The notes: generated from the sequence alone by a model not told the origin. 64,000 nt of DNA from Homarus americanus (GCF_018991925.1 NW_024735554.1:1409530-1473529), one strand, 5' to 3'. Shown: positions 1 through 12,770, numbered from the stretch's first letter. A program made the numbers and translations.

Positions 1-708
1 ACGATGCCATAGAGAAATCCGACTGCGAGAGAGATTTAGGAGTATTGATAAGTAGGAACCTTAAGCCAAGTAAACAATTTGTTTTTACTCATAACAAGGC
101 TAATAAAGTACTTGGGTTCATACAAAGGAGTGTTAGTTACAAGACTAGCGAGGTCATCCTAAAACTGCATCTTGCTCTTTGAGACCACACCTGGATTACG
201 CAGTTCAGTTCAGTTCTGGTCACGGTATTACAGAATGGATATAGAATCCTTGGAAAGAATTCAGTGGAGAAAGACAAGACAAATCCCGGGCATTAGGAAC
301 CTTGAGTATAGAGACAGGTTAAAGCATCTTTGACCTGCACTCCCTCGAGAGAGACGAGAGAGAGAGCGAGGGGCGGGCCTGATAGAGGTGTGTACAAGTG
401 AAGGCAGGGAAGCAACAAAGGGGACATACAAAGGTACTAAACCATCCAACCAGAGCGAACTCGCGAATAATGGTTTTAAATTAGACAAATTTAGATTTAG
501 GCGTGAAATAGGTAAACACTGGTTTGGAAACAGAGTGGTGAATGAATGGAACAAGTTTTCCAAATATCATCATTAACTCGAATACACTGGATAGCTTCAA
601 ACATAGGTTGGATGCTTATATGAGCAATAGGGGTTGGGTGTAAACGGGACTGCCCAGTATGGGCCAATTGGCCCGCTGCAGTTTCCTCCATTCTTATGTT
701 CTTATGTT
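1..708 (+). mobile_element. CR1-type LINE, 3' fragment cut by the window edge
   Basis: This copy matches the 3' part of the longer CR1 element further right, starting at the equivalent of about 25,810. It covers the C-terminal end of the reverse-transcriptase ORF, the short 3' UTR (ACGGGACTGCCCAGTATGGG-type block near 645) and the octamer-like tail TTCTTATGTTCTTATGTT at 691-708. Repeats of this kind at the 3' end are characteristic of CR1 elements. Several small indels, such as a duplicated CAGTT near 200-215 and an extra GAGA run near 350-365, break the frame, so the copy is dead. Its 5' end lies outside the window. Confidence 0.9.
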
Positions 709-1015
709 AATTATCTTCAATTATCTTAACCAAATAGGTAAGTAAATTATCGAAAACCAAACATGATACAATTATGAATTACGATATTTATGATATATAA
801 TAATTATACCATAGGATTATCTCTCAGTAAAGGTGCGAGGAAGCGACATAGAGAACAGTAAAAAATATCTCCAAGTTTCTGAACCAGGACACAATTGAGA
901 GCTTTTGACTTAACGTTAGTGAATATTTGTTTATACAATTACTACAGTTTCATCCTTCCTTGAATTTCACTTAGTGTAGACTCGTGACACTAAGGCGTTG
1001 TCTGTAGCTTTATAC

Positions 1016-1233
1016 TGAGAACAGGTGGAGGCCAGTTGCTGAGTACAGGTGGTGGTCAGTTGCTGAGTACAGGTGGTGGCCAGTTGCTGAGTACAGGTGG
1101 TGGTCAGTTGCTGAGTACAGGTGGTGGCCAGTTGCTGAGTACAGGTGGTGGCCAGTTGCTGAGTACAGTTGGTGGCCAGTTGCTGAGTACAAGTGGTGGC
1201 CAGTTGCTGAGTACAGGTGGTGGCCAGTTGCTG
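1016..1233. repeat. 24-bp minisatellite, about nine copies
   Basis: A 24-bp unit built on GAGTACAGGTGGTGGCCAG plus TTGCT is repeated head to tail with few substitutions (GGCC/GGTC, AGG/AGT). The period is a multiple of three, so reading frames stay open on both strands (for example a repeated LLSTGGGQ). These frames have no flanking coding context and are not treated as genes. Confidence 0.93.
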
Positions 1234-1299
1234 AGGCACTTACAAGTTCTTATAGTTGGTAGTGTTAATATCTTTTAATTTCTATTTTTTTCTTTAGTT

Positions 1300-1819
1300 T
1301 TCTTAAGGGATTCATTCGTCCTAACTTGGAGTACTGCTCTCATATCCGGGGTGGCTCTTCTTCTGTCCAACTGTTAGATAGGGTGGAATCAAAGGCATTT
1401 CGTCTTGTTAACTCTCTTCCTTAGTTGATAATCTCTCTTCCCTTTCTCTTCGCCGCAATGTTGCTTTACTCTTTCTCTTTTACAGGTTCTTTAAAGGGCA
1501 ATGTTCGGTGGATTTGGCATCCTGTGTACTGCCGACAAGGTTGTGGGCTCGTAACACTCATCCAGCCCGCGCTGCCCACCGTTCTTGCGTGAATGTTGGT
1601 CACACTAGAATAACCCGTTATACATCCTTCTTTCCTCACACAGCCAATCTGCCTCACTTAAAAAAGCTGGTTTTCCGGCGTCTTCGTGATGTAGATTAAT
1701 TTAGTCTTTTTCTTTTCTTTTTTTAATTTCTTTTTGCTCTTATTTTTTTCGCCCCCCAGGCCCCGTTGTGGGTCGATGATCTGTGTCCGGGTGGGCTATT
1801 CCCCGTAAAAAAAAGTAAA
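1300..1819 (+). pseudogene. Jockey-type LINE reverse transcriptase, C-terminal fragment with 3' UTR
   Basis: Conceptual translation from about 1,304 gives FIRPNLEYCSHI, then LLDRVESKAFRLVNS, SLPFSSRRNVALLFLFYRFF and GQCSVDLASCVLP. I recognise this as the C-terminal region of Jockey-clade reverse transcriptases, downstream of the catalytic motifs. It is followed by HTRITRYTSFFPHTANLPHL and a GC-rich 3' UTR (about 1,752-1,800) that ends in an A-rich tail (AAAAAAAAGTAAAAAAG). Stops and frame slips, such as TAG near 1,423, show that it is dead. The 5' part, with endonuclease and catalytic RT, is absent. The family call rests on recognised sequence style, not on an alignment. Confidence 0.75.
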
Positions 1820-3105
1820 AAAGTAGCTTTTCCTATCTGCGTATTGTCTTCTCTCTCACTAATATAAACTGGATCACAGTGCCCAAACTTTTTGTATTTT
1901 ATTCTGAGAGTAAATACTTTCTCAGTACTTCGATCGAGGATAATCTCAGAATAAGAATTTCGAATATGGCCTCGAGGATAATACAGTCACCCAGAAGTAT
2001 AGATATGGGACCATAGGGAGTAAAGTCAAAATCTCATAGTATCCACCTTGCTGATGGACAAATGGCGAACAGGTAAGAAATGCCGGGACTCTTCAGAATA
2101 TTAGGAAGTATTTTTTTATCTTAAAATATTGACTTTGTTTGTCTCTTTAAAAACATTGGTTAGTTTGGATTGTAAAACTATCAATAGGAAATATTTAGTC
2201 GGAAAAACCTTAGAAGAAAACTGGTGCTTTATTGATCATTGTTGTTACAGTTTCGTGTGTTGAATCTTTCTGAATCCAGAGAGTCAGTCTTCCTTAGTGT
2301 CAACAACAGCTGTTTACACGTCCTTGTAACTTCCTCTAGTCCGGTTTCTCTCGTATATATAACCATTAAGGACCTTCACCAAGAGTTACCTATAAAACAA
2401 AAGGCAACAGGAAAACACTATTCATCTCTCTTTCCCTTCAAAAACTCCGTCTCACACCATATATTATTTAGGTGTTCCATCAGCTATAGTTTCCAGCAGT
2501 CTCTTCTCTTCCCAACAATCTTATATTATTTTACATTCAAAATTAATATCATATACCAGGTGTCTTAACATCTTTTATATATGTCTACCTTTTTTTTTTA
2601 GTTTTTATAATATATTCTGAAGAGTCGTTAACGAGAGGCACGAAACATTGATCACAGAAACATTTTACTCATTACAGAAACACGACCCAACATTACCTGT
2701 GTTTTCTGGGCTTATTTTATGTTATTATTCTCATGGTTGTCTCGTCCACAAGAGAATTATCCCAATTGGAGCGTCATGTCTGGGTGGTGGGGGGTAAAAG
2801 TGACTCTCCCCACTCACTTCGCTAACAATTGTGTGAGTTTTAATATCTTAGAGTGTTTACCTGTGTTACTCCCCTACAGCTTAGCCGGAGGGGGGCTAAA
2901 TGATTACACATTATCTACCTGTCTGTCTGTTCGCAATTATTGGACCCACTCATTGTACACAAATCTGGGAAGATTTTTTTCATCATATGGTTCAGATGAT
3001 GAAAAGTTAATTCAGTTGTGTAATCATTTTAATCATATAAAAAATACCCGGAAGACGATAACTGGACTGGAACATTTTATTATTGTACGCTCCAATTTCT
3101 TCGAT
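1820..3105. other. AT-rich unique sequence, no gene seen
   Basis: Open frames here (about 2,239-2,568 and 2,719-3,117) lack recognisable domains, have a composition no different from their flanks and show no supporting splice or start context. Nothing further can be supported. Confidence 0.6.
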
Positions 3106-3107
3106 AA

Positions 3108-3160
3108 GGTGAGGTGAGGTGAGGTGAGGTGAGGTGAGATGAGGTGAGGTTGGGTTGGGT
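3108..3160. repeat. Short (GGTGA)n array grading into TTGGG
   Basis: About nine copies of the pentamer GGTGA with one GATGA variant are followed by TTGGGTTGGGTTT. The pentamer differs from the arthropod telomere unit TTAGG, so it is treated as a plain microsatellite. Confidence 0.9.
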
Positions 3161-3829
3161 TTGCAATTGTTATTCCTCACTCTAACTTCCATCTTAAATT
3201 ATCCACTAACCAATATCCTTAAGAAAATTTCCTCGAGTGAAAATTATCCTAACAACACATCAGAGACTTGTTTCATAGTCTCACCAATCACCGTCTGATA
3301 TATTTACGAAAAACATTGAGGAAGAATGACAACAACTTCATGTATGTACAGTGACTCAGTGTCAAGTGTTTATACAGTGAGTTCGGTCCCACTTTTACAG
3401 CATACACCAATTTCGCTTACACTGAAGAGTCTCCAGTGTATCTCTCCAACTTGTTCCTTTCAATCTGTCATATTTCTTATTAATCAGTAATTCATGTCAT
3501 TGGATTTATTCACAAATCTCTAAGAACCGTTTGTAGGCAGAGTGGCTTATGGACATCTCAGAATCCTAATAATTTCTTGAGTAAATAATACACATCCAAT
3601 TTAAGCAGACATTGTCCTAAAGGTGAACAAATTGACTTAACTGCTCCGCTGTAGCGTCCTCGCTACAGGCATCACAATTTGTATTTGTCGTCAGGGTACA
3701 GTAGATCCCTTCCCCTCTCGCCCTTCATTGACCCATTACCGTGATGGGGAGACCTCTGCTAAAATGTCCCGCCACCATTAGGACACATTATGGACAATTA
3801 ACTATAAAGTAAAGCTAATTAACGTTCCG
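3161..3829. other. Unique sequence, no gene seen
   Basis: No domain-bearing open frame, RNA gene or repeat could be recognised here on either strand. Confidence 0.55.
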
Positions 3830-4059
3830 TATGGAGGATGAGGATGAGGAGGAGGAGGATGAGGAAGAGGAGGAGGAGGTAATGTGTGTGTTGTCAGGAC
3901 GGAGTAATCTATATAATGGACTAGGGGGACTTATCGAGTTTTCATGGAAGCAACAGTCTCTATCAAGGGTGAGTGAGCTCGAGTTGATTGTAGAAGCTGA
4001 AGGAAGTGGAGACAATTTACATGTGAAGATGAGCCTGATCGTCTATACTGACACAACAG

Positions 4060-4154
<95 letters not shown>
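3830..4154. repeat. Purine microsatellites: GAG/GAT cluster and (GA)n
   Basis: A GAGGAT/GAGGAG-rich cluster lies at 3,831-3,880. A pure (GA)n tract of about 80 bp, preceded by a short (TA)n, lies at 4,072-4,154. Open frames across them on both strands encode low-complexity runs (ER repeats, SL repeats) and are dismissed. Confidence 0.93.
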
Positions 4155-4158
<4 letters not shown>

Positions 4159-4184
4159 TCCTTTATATTTAAAATGATACAGAG

Positions 4185-4500
4185 AAAGTTAACAAAATCA
4201 TTCCCAGGCAATAGGAACCTTCCATAGAGATAGATTAGGAAAAGTGAATTTTCATTCTCTTGAGAGATGTAGGGTGAGGGGCGATATAAGCCAAGCGTGT
4301 GAATGGAAGATAAGATTAAATAAAGGGGGATATCGATACGTTACCCTGATAATTAAATTGATAGCATTTATAATAAATGATTTAATTAATTTCGATTTAA
4401 GAAGGAAAGGTAAATATTGGCTCGGGAATATAGTTGCATATGAGCGGGCCAAGTTAGCTAACAACATCACTGACGCAAACTTTCCTGCACTCATTAACTC
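4185..4500 (+). pseudogene. Old, diverged CR1-type reverse-transcriptase C-terminus
   Basis: Translation gives SFPGNRNL, then HRDRLGKVNFHSLERCRVRGD, followed by ACEWKIRLNKG and FDLRRKGKYWLGNIVAYERAKL. This is collinear with the C-terminal segment of the CR1 element at 26,080-26,360 (IRNLEYRDRLKHLYLHSLER, then SRARGDLIEVYKWKAGLNKG, then REIGKHWFGNRVVDEWNKL). The similarity is clear at protein level but the DNA has diverged strongly and the frame is broken. It is an older CR1-family insertion, distinct from the young copies at 1-708 and 40,891-41,255. Confidence 0.72.
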
Positions 4501-4735
4501 TCTCCCCACCTCCCAGGACCTCCCCCACTCCCAGGACTATCCCAACCTCCCAGGACCTCCCCCACCCCCAGGACCTTCCACCACCTCCCAGGACCTCTCC
4601 CCCACCCCAGGATCAACCTTCCAGACCTCCCCCACCTCCCAGGACCTCCCCCACTCCCAGGACTATCCCAACCTCCCAGGACCTCCCCCACCCCCAGGAC
4701 CTTCCACCACCTCCCAGGACCTCTCCCTGCCTCCC
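4498..4735. repeat. CCTCCCAGGA-type minisatellite with an internal block duplication
   Basis: Units around CCTCCCAGGACCTCCCCCAC of about 20-24 bp are arranged in a block of roughly 100 bp that occurs twice (about 4,504-4,601 and 4,630-4,727). This indicates a higher-order duplication. Proline-rich open frames across it are repeat artefacts. Confidence 0.9.
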
Positions 4736-4739
4736 CTGG

Positions 4740-7504
4740 GTATTTGTCCATCCCTACTCAATATTATCTGTAGCTCCGGGTGCATTCCCCCACACTAGCA
4801 ATATTTTGTTATTCATAATCACCTCCACTGTCAAATCTGGTCCTGGACACTCCTCTGTGGATGGTCTTGGTGATTTGTTATTATGTGTGATGGGTGGCAG
4901 ATAACACCGAGCAAGACATCACCAACATCGCCACCCAAACATGTCAGGAGACAGCCGTTGGCGAGGCGGGCGTAATAATGTTATGTTAGGCGGTACTCAA
5001 CACCTGCCACTTTTGACACACTAATTGGCTCCGCGCTGTCGGGTACCCGCCAGTACCCAACCCTTTTTTGGATGTGTACGTCAACACACATCGGCGCTAA
5101 ACTGTTTACAGACATATTGAGACAAAACACAACACGGTGAGAGTAATTGTTCAGGTCTTGACCGCCACGTACTAAAGTCACCAGAAATTCCTGTTGAAAA
5201 GATCAGTGTTAATAATAGTAGAGCGACGTTGAGGAGGAACCATAGAAAAACCTCTTCTCTTGTGTTCAGTCACCAGTGTATGAGAGACCAGACGTGATTC
5301 AGTTTTAAGCGAAAATGTATTTGTTGTCAACGCGATTATTCCCTTATGGGGTAAAACAATGCAGGGGATTACAGCCGGTGGAGTAACATTTCGTTTATTC
5401 ATTCATTTGACTTTACTTTTGGTCTCTCAGGATGTTTTATACAAGTGTTACATCAACTACTATTGTTTGGTTATCTAATTAGTTAATGAGGAAGACGTCA
5501 TAGGAGTTTGTAATAGTATAGTAATGTGAACTATTTGTGTTACACAGGTTTATACTGATGGTTTGTGTCTGTTGGGAAATAAATTTATTAATTCAGTGCT
5601 TATCTAACAAAAATACGTCCAGCAATGTGGATGTAAAAAAATACCGTTCATTTCGAATATTACATTTAATGTTTTAATAAAAGCTAATGGAGTATTTTTT
5701 TTTCCTCTCAGAATATGTGTGAATGTTGTGAGGGAAGGATTTTTATTAAACTAGTGATGTAACTACACAAAAATATTAGTCAAGTTGTAATGACAGTCAT
5801 GTTCACCGTAATAAACCTACGTCTAATTTTCATCATGAACTGTTGCAGTGTTAGAGAGATGAGGCTGACCTTCCTTATCATCACATATGAATGATTTTGC
5901 CTTCGCTGTAATAACAAAATGCAGATGGCGCTTGTATTCGGGAGATCAACAATTCTGACTAATACGTGCATATGACACAGGCGGAAATTTAGTGTTCTCT
6001 ATTGACCAGGCTTTCAACATACACTGTGATACTTTTTCTGTTTATATGAAGGCGGATTTCGATACTCAATGGTGTAGCGTTCCCCTTGAACATCTTTTAA
6101 TTAATATATTTTTTATTTATCTCCTTGAAAACCAGTCAGTTAAGGCCCTCAGTTGACGCATGTTAGTCTAATTGATGCATTGGGGAGTTATCTCCATGGC
6201 ACTATGTTGTTTATGTGATGAGGGGCGTGAGAGAGGCTGGGGTGAGTTCTCTGCATCACAATACTCAACAAACCATCTCGAACTGTTGCACGGAAAATGG
6301 TCAAGCAACACCCACTACTGACGTACCTGGTGGCTGTATATAAACCTTTCATTACCTGTGATACAAGATGGCAATACAAATTATCATAAGGCTTACAAAC
6401 ACAGCAGGACAATAACGCAAGTAAGAATGACTCAAATGTCTCTTTCCTGATAATTATAAGTTTTATTGATTTATGTGTTCAAGAAACTATAAAAGCATTA
6501 CCATATTACGTATAATCTTATATCAACATAATAAAAACCCTTGGACATATAACGGTACTTCTGTTCGCTCCAGATAAATGTTAAGATCGTTCCTTGGGTT
6601 AGATATAACTTTATCAAGAGTTATAATATAGAATACCCGGAAATACTCTTAAAATGTCTGTCGGGAGCAGTGTAGACCATACTGCAAAAAAAACAAACAC
6701 ATATTAGCTACAATACTTTTCATAATTACTAGTTATATTAAATAGTTATCTTTTATATAACGAAAAAATGAAAACAATTAAATATACTTGGATAGGTTAA
6801 TGGTGCGATGACGTCACTAGAGGGTATAATAGTTGTAAGTATAAAGTTCATCTACAAATATTTCTTATGTTTTAATACACAATATCCGAGCAGGTTCGTG
6901 TGCCTAGTGAGCGTGATGTATTTCAAAGCAGAGAATTATCACCCTGAGGTACTGATGACAGTGTAATGGATTGTGTGGTAACCTTTGCCTTGACAAGTTT
7001 AATACTTTCACTAACGCTGAGACACTACATTAACATAAATATTACCAGAAATTTAATCAGCAGAACTTTAGTATTATCACCGGGAGAAGTAAGCCCCATA
7101 TAGCCTGGTAGGTCCTTCGTGAACTTAGCGTCATAGGACTGTATCACATAATATCTTCAGAGCTCACACAACAACATCCATAACTCATCCTCATGTTGTG
7201 ATTGATTCCGGGCACCCAAGGACGGTCTGGGGTCAGTAATTATCACAACACTGGAGTCCTTTTCTATAGAGGCTGTGTTTGTGTGTCTCATTGAGGATAG
7301 GTAGTGTACTATGGCCTGGTTGAAACAATTCATTGAAATCTGACTGTGAATGTAGAGTATATCAAAAAAGCTATAACAAGTCTTTACATGGTGGTCAGTG
7401 CTGGTAATGTACGTCATTCTACAAGTTAGGCTAATTGTTAGCATTGTTTCTAATTATTGCGGTGCCATATAGTTATAGAAGGTTAAACAGGGAAGCCCGT
7501 TCTA

Positions 7505-7553
<49 letters not shown>

Positions 7554-8690
7554 GTAAGTTACTGTGTGTAAAACTCACCTCTTGGACACAACCATGAATA
7601 ATGCACCATAGTAGTTTTCCAGTAGCTGTGAGTCAATCGAGACATTAGTGTTACGTGTGGATTAACTTAAAGGATATAAAGCAACAACATCCAATCTAGA
7701 ATATGCATTACCGAGTCAGTTTGGGATTATTGTGGGTAAGTGAGGCGACTGTGGCAGGTGACAAGAGCATCGGTTGAGGGAGACAGGCTGGGGAAATCAC
7801 AACAGTTGGGAGAGAGAATTTCGAATATCTTGAATCATTTGTACCTCTGTGTGGAATATAGTCTGTTCATTTATTACGTAGTCCTACGTATGTTGCGGAA
7901 TACACAGGCAAAAATATCATCACGGAAACTTAATTATGTGTTTTAGGATCTTGTGTTTTAGAGGCGAGAATATGGTGCACATGTTAATTGGGTAACACGA
8001 AGGTATTACTACACAGAAGCTTTATGTTCCGACACCTCGTGAGACCAAAGATTATAACTAACATTTTTCTTTGGCTAATTAATTTAAACTTGACACTGAA
8101 GTTTTGTGAATAGTAATTACTTATATCTTAGTAGTTCTTGTCTCTCTTGAAATAAATTATTAGTACTCAGAGGATATACAGTAAGTTCAATAAATATCTA
8201 CTGTCTTATCCCAGGAAGTTATATATTGATTATTTTCTCAAGTTGAACGCACGGGATTCAATATGTTTAAATCCCTTTAGCCTTAAAAAACATTTTAGTG
8301 GAAGCAAATTATGTTATTTTTGCGTTTACCTCAAAATATCAATAAAACAATATTTCATTTCACAGAGGCATTTGAGCGCTCCTAAATATATTCCTTAATG
8401 TAACCGCCCATATCCTTCAACAGAATATAATTTCTAATAATTTCAATATATATTTTAATAATAATAATAGTAATAATAATAATAATTCCTTAATTAATAA
8501 TATCGATATAAGTTACTTCCCTTTCCTGGTCTGTTAAAGTACTGTATTTATTGAATCTTAAGCCCCTAATACGTCAAATTCTCAAAATTTATTGACAATT
8601 CCTGTTCAGTTTAGCTCAGGAATACGTGTTGTAAAACTTGTAAAAGACTTATGGTAATGTAATTACGCCATAACCTGCCCCTTCACTCAG
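4740..8690. other. AT-rich unique DNA, no gene seen; contains (GA)n
   Basis: About 4 kb with only short open frames lacking domains. A (GA)n tract of about 43 bp lies at 7,507-7,549, and short (TAA)n runs lie near 8,460-8,485. I found no RNA gene, TIR pair or coding similarity. Confidence 0.6.
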
Positions 8691-8759
8691 TTGATTGAAG
8701 TTGTGTTTTGTTTAAAGTGTCCGGGAAAGTGTGTAACAAAATTTGTCGGTGAACTTTTG

Positions 8760-8870
<111 letters not shown>

Positions 8871-9907
8871 GAAACGTACTGTAAACCGGATAGGCTGTAA
8901 GATTAATAAATGTTTTGACTTATACAGTAATACAAAACGATACATAAACTACAGGATAACTTATGAAAGATGATAATATTCTTATAAAGTACAAACGACA
9001 AACGTCTTCATGACTTGAGAAAAACAAAATTAAAGTAAGTCATCTCAGAGTTGCATCGTGACGGGGAATTTATGGTCAGCTAGTTTAGATAAAAATAATG
9101 AATTAGTCTCCTAGGTATTATTAGTGTCCGTAACATGAGAGGCGGAGGAGGGAGAGGTGCTCCGTGTAACCTGAGGAAATCATCTTACATTATCATTATC
9201 CAGGAACCGGGAGAGAATTCCCCATCGTAATACCAGTGGCCGCCTCGACAAATAGAACCCATTACTGAGACCTAATCGACCAAATCCTTTGGAATATGAT
9301 GAGGGAAGATTAAACCGAAGGATTTCCCTCCCTGCCTTGGGATTAAATCTGAGATGAATAGCCACGTCTAACAATGACCCATTTCTCATATTGGTAGTGA
9401 AGTCTAATCAGTGATGACTGGAAACTCCCTAAGTAAGAATTTATAACATTAAGAAAATGGATTGGATAAGGCAATTATTAACTATAGAGACAAGAGCTTC
9501 ATAACTGTTCTGTTTTCTCTATTTTGAATGAAATCAAATACAATTTTTGGGTACAAGAATAAATCACTTTTCACCTTACAAATATTAAAAATGAAAACAT
9601 TGAGAAGTAACATTACAGTAAACAATAATATTTACACCTATAACTCTACTAAATATTGTAAATAAAAAACATTCCTATCGTCAATAAATACTATAATAAA
9701 AATGTGTGAAAGTGTGTGAAAGTCTGCCTCAAGAATTGAAGTAATTTGTGCATGAGAGAGAGAGTGAGTGAGTGAGTGAGGGAAGTGATGCATGGCTCTC
9801 ATATCCGCCCCATCTCTTACCTCCCAAGGAACTCAATTCATCGATCAAGAAAAATACCTCGACTTCATTTTTCAGTTTAATTGTGGTCCTCCATCACCAG
9901 TAACACA

Positions 9908-9911
<4 letters not shown>
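8871..9911. other. Non-coding part of duplication copy A
   Basis: AT-rich unique DNA with short GAGAGTGAGTGAG simple sequence near 9,755-9,781. No gene is seen. The matching stretch in copy B carries an hAT insertion at the position equivalent to about 9,410. Confidence 0.6.

Positions 9912-9988
<77 letters not shown>
9912..9988. repeat. (TA)n microsatellite
   Basis: About 77 bp of TA repeats. In copy B the same position (after AGTAACACAATTG) has only a few TA units. Confidence 0.97.
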
Positions 9989-9990
<2 letters not shown>

Positions 9991-11999
9991 TGATAAAATA
10001 CACGGAAATGGTAATGGCAGTGGAAGCGCCCTTTGAGAAAATCCTAACCAGCACAAGAACACTTAAATTTACTAACAAAATGAATTGTCCGTGACCCGTG
10101 GAAGGATAGCTGCCTGTGACTGGGATGAATGAGACACACTGTAAATTTAGACACTTATATTCCTCCAACACTACAAACACAATCAAATAATGGTACACCA
10201 ATATGCTCACCTCTGAACTTGAACTTAAAACACTACTTGGGGAATAAAGTTATACATGATATAGAAATTATTAGAAACTCAGGCAACAATAAATTTGAAG
10301 TATTAAGAAATGTTGCTTACACATGAAACAGGCCTTAAGGGCTTTCAACAAAATTATATCACCCCAACAGATGCACACTTCCTAACCTAACTTAACCACT
10401 ACTCTGGGGAACAAAGGTTATACCTGAGACGGAATTATGAAGAAAATTAGATGCATTAAAAGAATCAAATCACAGTAACACTCTGGTTCCACTTAGTGAC
10501 ACAAACATTCAAAAACAATACTATCAAAATTATTTAAGAAATATTAAACTACACACGTCAAGATAATATCAGTAACTGAGAAATGGTATTAACTACACCC
10601 AAATATATTGTCACTATTATTGGTTTGTTACTGGGTCCACCAATACCCGTGAACCATGCTTCCTAACCTAACACACACACAGATTCCACCTGCACTCCGT
10701 AGTCGTTTAAGGCACAACCAACAGGCACCCGTAGTTTAAGGCCCAAATCAGCCTTTCTCAACCTTGGAAAGTGTACCTCTAACTCCACTGACTTGGCCCC
10801 AGTGCGCCCTGTATCACTCAGCTAGCTTCACTTTACCCCGGTACATCCATAAAGCGAAGGAGTGAGCCAATCAGACCTTGTACAGTTGAGAAGCTTTAGC
10901 TTCCTGTTAGCAAGAGGGTTTCACTAAGCTGCTCGAGACATGTGGTGTTGTGAGCCGAGGTAGAGGAGGGCTGATGACCCCAACGATCGTCCTGTCGTCA
11001 GCTGGCACCCAGACTGCTAGATTCCCTCAAGAGATCCTTTGATACCCGGCTAAACAGTGACAGGCCTACACTGATTTGTCCAATGGCGACAATCGCCACC
11101 CTCAATCATCAACGGCAGTCAATCTCGCAGTCATCACTCTCGCAGTCAATTTCCAAAGTCAAACCCGGTCAAGTGGGTTCTGATGGAAACCCTGAAATGA
11201 ACTCACTGTTAGCTCTAGTTTACTTTACCACTGCCCTATCTAACCCTGTCTGAGATCGAATGAGACTTACTTGTTATACTGCAATAGTGCAACACAGGTG
11301 ACTAGGCCACGTGACTATTTCTGTGGACGGACGCGCAGGGACGTCTTGTTTGTCTCAATGCTCCCCGTGACTGAGGACCAGCCAGCGTCCGCTCTCCAAG
11401 GCACTAGCTTAGCCTGTGACATATTTTCTGCCTAACTAATAACTCCTTGGGACACCCGTGACATTATCCAGACTGATAACCGATCTATATAATTTCAAAT
11501 TCAATAATAGTCCCTTAACTTCATGAATCGCATCATTATTAATTCGGCAAATTACATTTAATATCCTTAGGCCTAGTTCCACAACCTTCCGCTATGTGCA
11601 GGGAGCGCTCTTCTTCCTCCACGACCTTGAAAGCTCAGTATTGCCAGCGCGGTGTTTGAAATTACTCAGAAATTTCTGAATATTACATATATATATATTT
11701 TATGTAAATCCACAATGAAAACGTGGATAAGATAAATCTTGATACACAGGGAAATGGAACAACACCTAGCTGTCTTTATTCACATTTCAGATGCATACAC
11801 AAAAGTCAGTCAGGTTGTCATCAGGTCAAAATAAGGACCCACAAAATAATTATCATACATCTAGATCAAAGGTTTTCAAAGCATTTTAACCTTGGGCCAC
11901 TGACAATAAATTTATGTGGGTCCCTTATTTTTGACCTGACCTGACTAGTCACGTCACCCCCCTTCTCTTAAGCTCCTCTCCGTGTGTGTTGGTGTGGGG
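9989..11999. other. Sequence present in copy A only; no gene identified
   Basis: This stretch has no counterpart in copy B. It includes an imperfect direct repeat of about 150 bp (a CACTACTTGGGGAATAAAG-type block near 10,232 and again near 10,397) and a TCTAGATCAAAGGTTTTCAAA segment near 11,860. It is probably composite mobile DNA, but I cannot name its families. Confidence 0.5.
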
Positions 12000-12029
12000 A
12001 TTAGTGGATGACATCATTATGACCTGACC

Positions 12030-12160
12030 TCATGTTTTTAAGGTCACCCTGTATATTTAAGCCTCTCTCTGTCCATGTAGTCCAGTTGCCTCTGAAGATG
12101 TCTTGAATAAAAACGAAAGCTAAGGTGCTCCGTTGTTTCCATTTTCCCGTGTGATTTTAT

Positions 12161-12162
<2 letters not shown>
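12030..12162 (+). mobile_element. Candidate Penelope-type terminal block (plus strand)
   Basis: A TATA-like GTATATTTAAG (about 12,050) is followed by CTGAAGA and CGAAAGC motifs (about 12,093-12,121), and the block ends against a (TA)n array. This mirrors the organisation of the opposite-strand block at 12,239-12,567, which carries recognisable Penelope-type coding sequence. The assignment rests on that similarity of architecture and is tentative. Confidence 0.4.

Positions 12163-12238
<76 letters not shown>
12163..12238. repeat. (TA)n microsatellite between two inverted terminal blocks
   Basis: About 76 bp of TA repeats, bounded by candidate retroelement ends that point towards it from both sides. 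Confidence 0.97.
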
Positions 12239-12240
<2 letters not shown>

Positions 12241-12567
12241 TGATAACCACAAGGAAAGAAGAAAACACGAAGTTCCCAAGCGCTTTCGTGTAATTCACAT
12301 CTTCAGGGGTGAGTACAGACTAGAGAGAGTAATACAAATCAAGGTGTATATATACAGAGGAGGGTGAGACCAGGTCCACAATGGTCAGGTATTAGGTAAT
12401 GACCCTACTAATCTTTTAATAGCACACAACGGTTGGTGGTCAGGTCAGATGGTCAAGTGACCCGGCCTTCTCACTTGATCACAAATCTTCTTAATTACAA
12501 AATTGTCCAGCTTGTACATGCCGTTACTCAAATTCATGTTGAATGCTTCGGTATGTTCGGTATATTC
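12239..12567 (-). mobile_element. Penelope-like element, 3' end with GIY-YIG protein C-terminus
   Basis: On the minus strand 12,567-12,445 reads EHTEAFNMNLSNG, then MYKLDNFVIKKICDQV and RRPGHLTI, then a stop. The NLS-G-MYKLD pattern resembles the end of Penelope-like proteins, after the GIY-YIG endonuclease domain; this is recognition from memory of the family. Downstream on the same strand come a TATA-like GTATATATACA (about 12,345) and CCTGAAGATGTGAATTACAC followed by GAAAGC (about 12,306-12,280). The block ends at the TA array. Only about 40 codons survive, so it is a 5'-truncated dead copy. Confidence 0.6.
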
Positions 12568-12600
12568 AATGTTCTAGAAATAATGTTAGTGTAGAATATA

Positions 12601-12649
12601 TATTATTATTATTATTATTATTATTATTATCAGCATTATTATTATTATA

Positions 12650-12702
<53 letters not shown>

Positions 12703-12715
12703 TATTATCATTATT

Positions 12716-12747
<32 letters not shown>

Positions 12748-12770
12748 CATTATTATTATTATTATTATTT
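12601..12770. repeat. (TTA)n / (ATT)n microsatellite
   Basis: About 170 bp of TTA/ATT repeats with ATC interruptions. The equivalent array in copy B (40,737-40,890) hosts a CR1 insertion. Confidence 0.96.

Noticed and set aside
1036..1278. Small repeat protein LLSTGGGQ
   Set aside because: A 24-bp minisatellite gives open frames on both strands by periodicity alone.
2239..3117. Two plus-strand frames of 109 and 132 codons
   Set aside because: No domain, AT-rich neutral composition and no splice or promoter support.
3108..3160. Interstitial telomere
   Set aside because: The pentamer is GGTGA, not TTAGG.
11860..11945. Possible hAT-type MITE end (AAGGTTTTCAAAGCATTTTAA)
   Set aside because: The wording is typical of such ends, but I could not find a matching inverted partner or target duplication.
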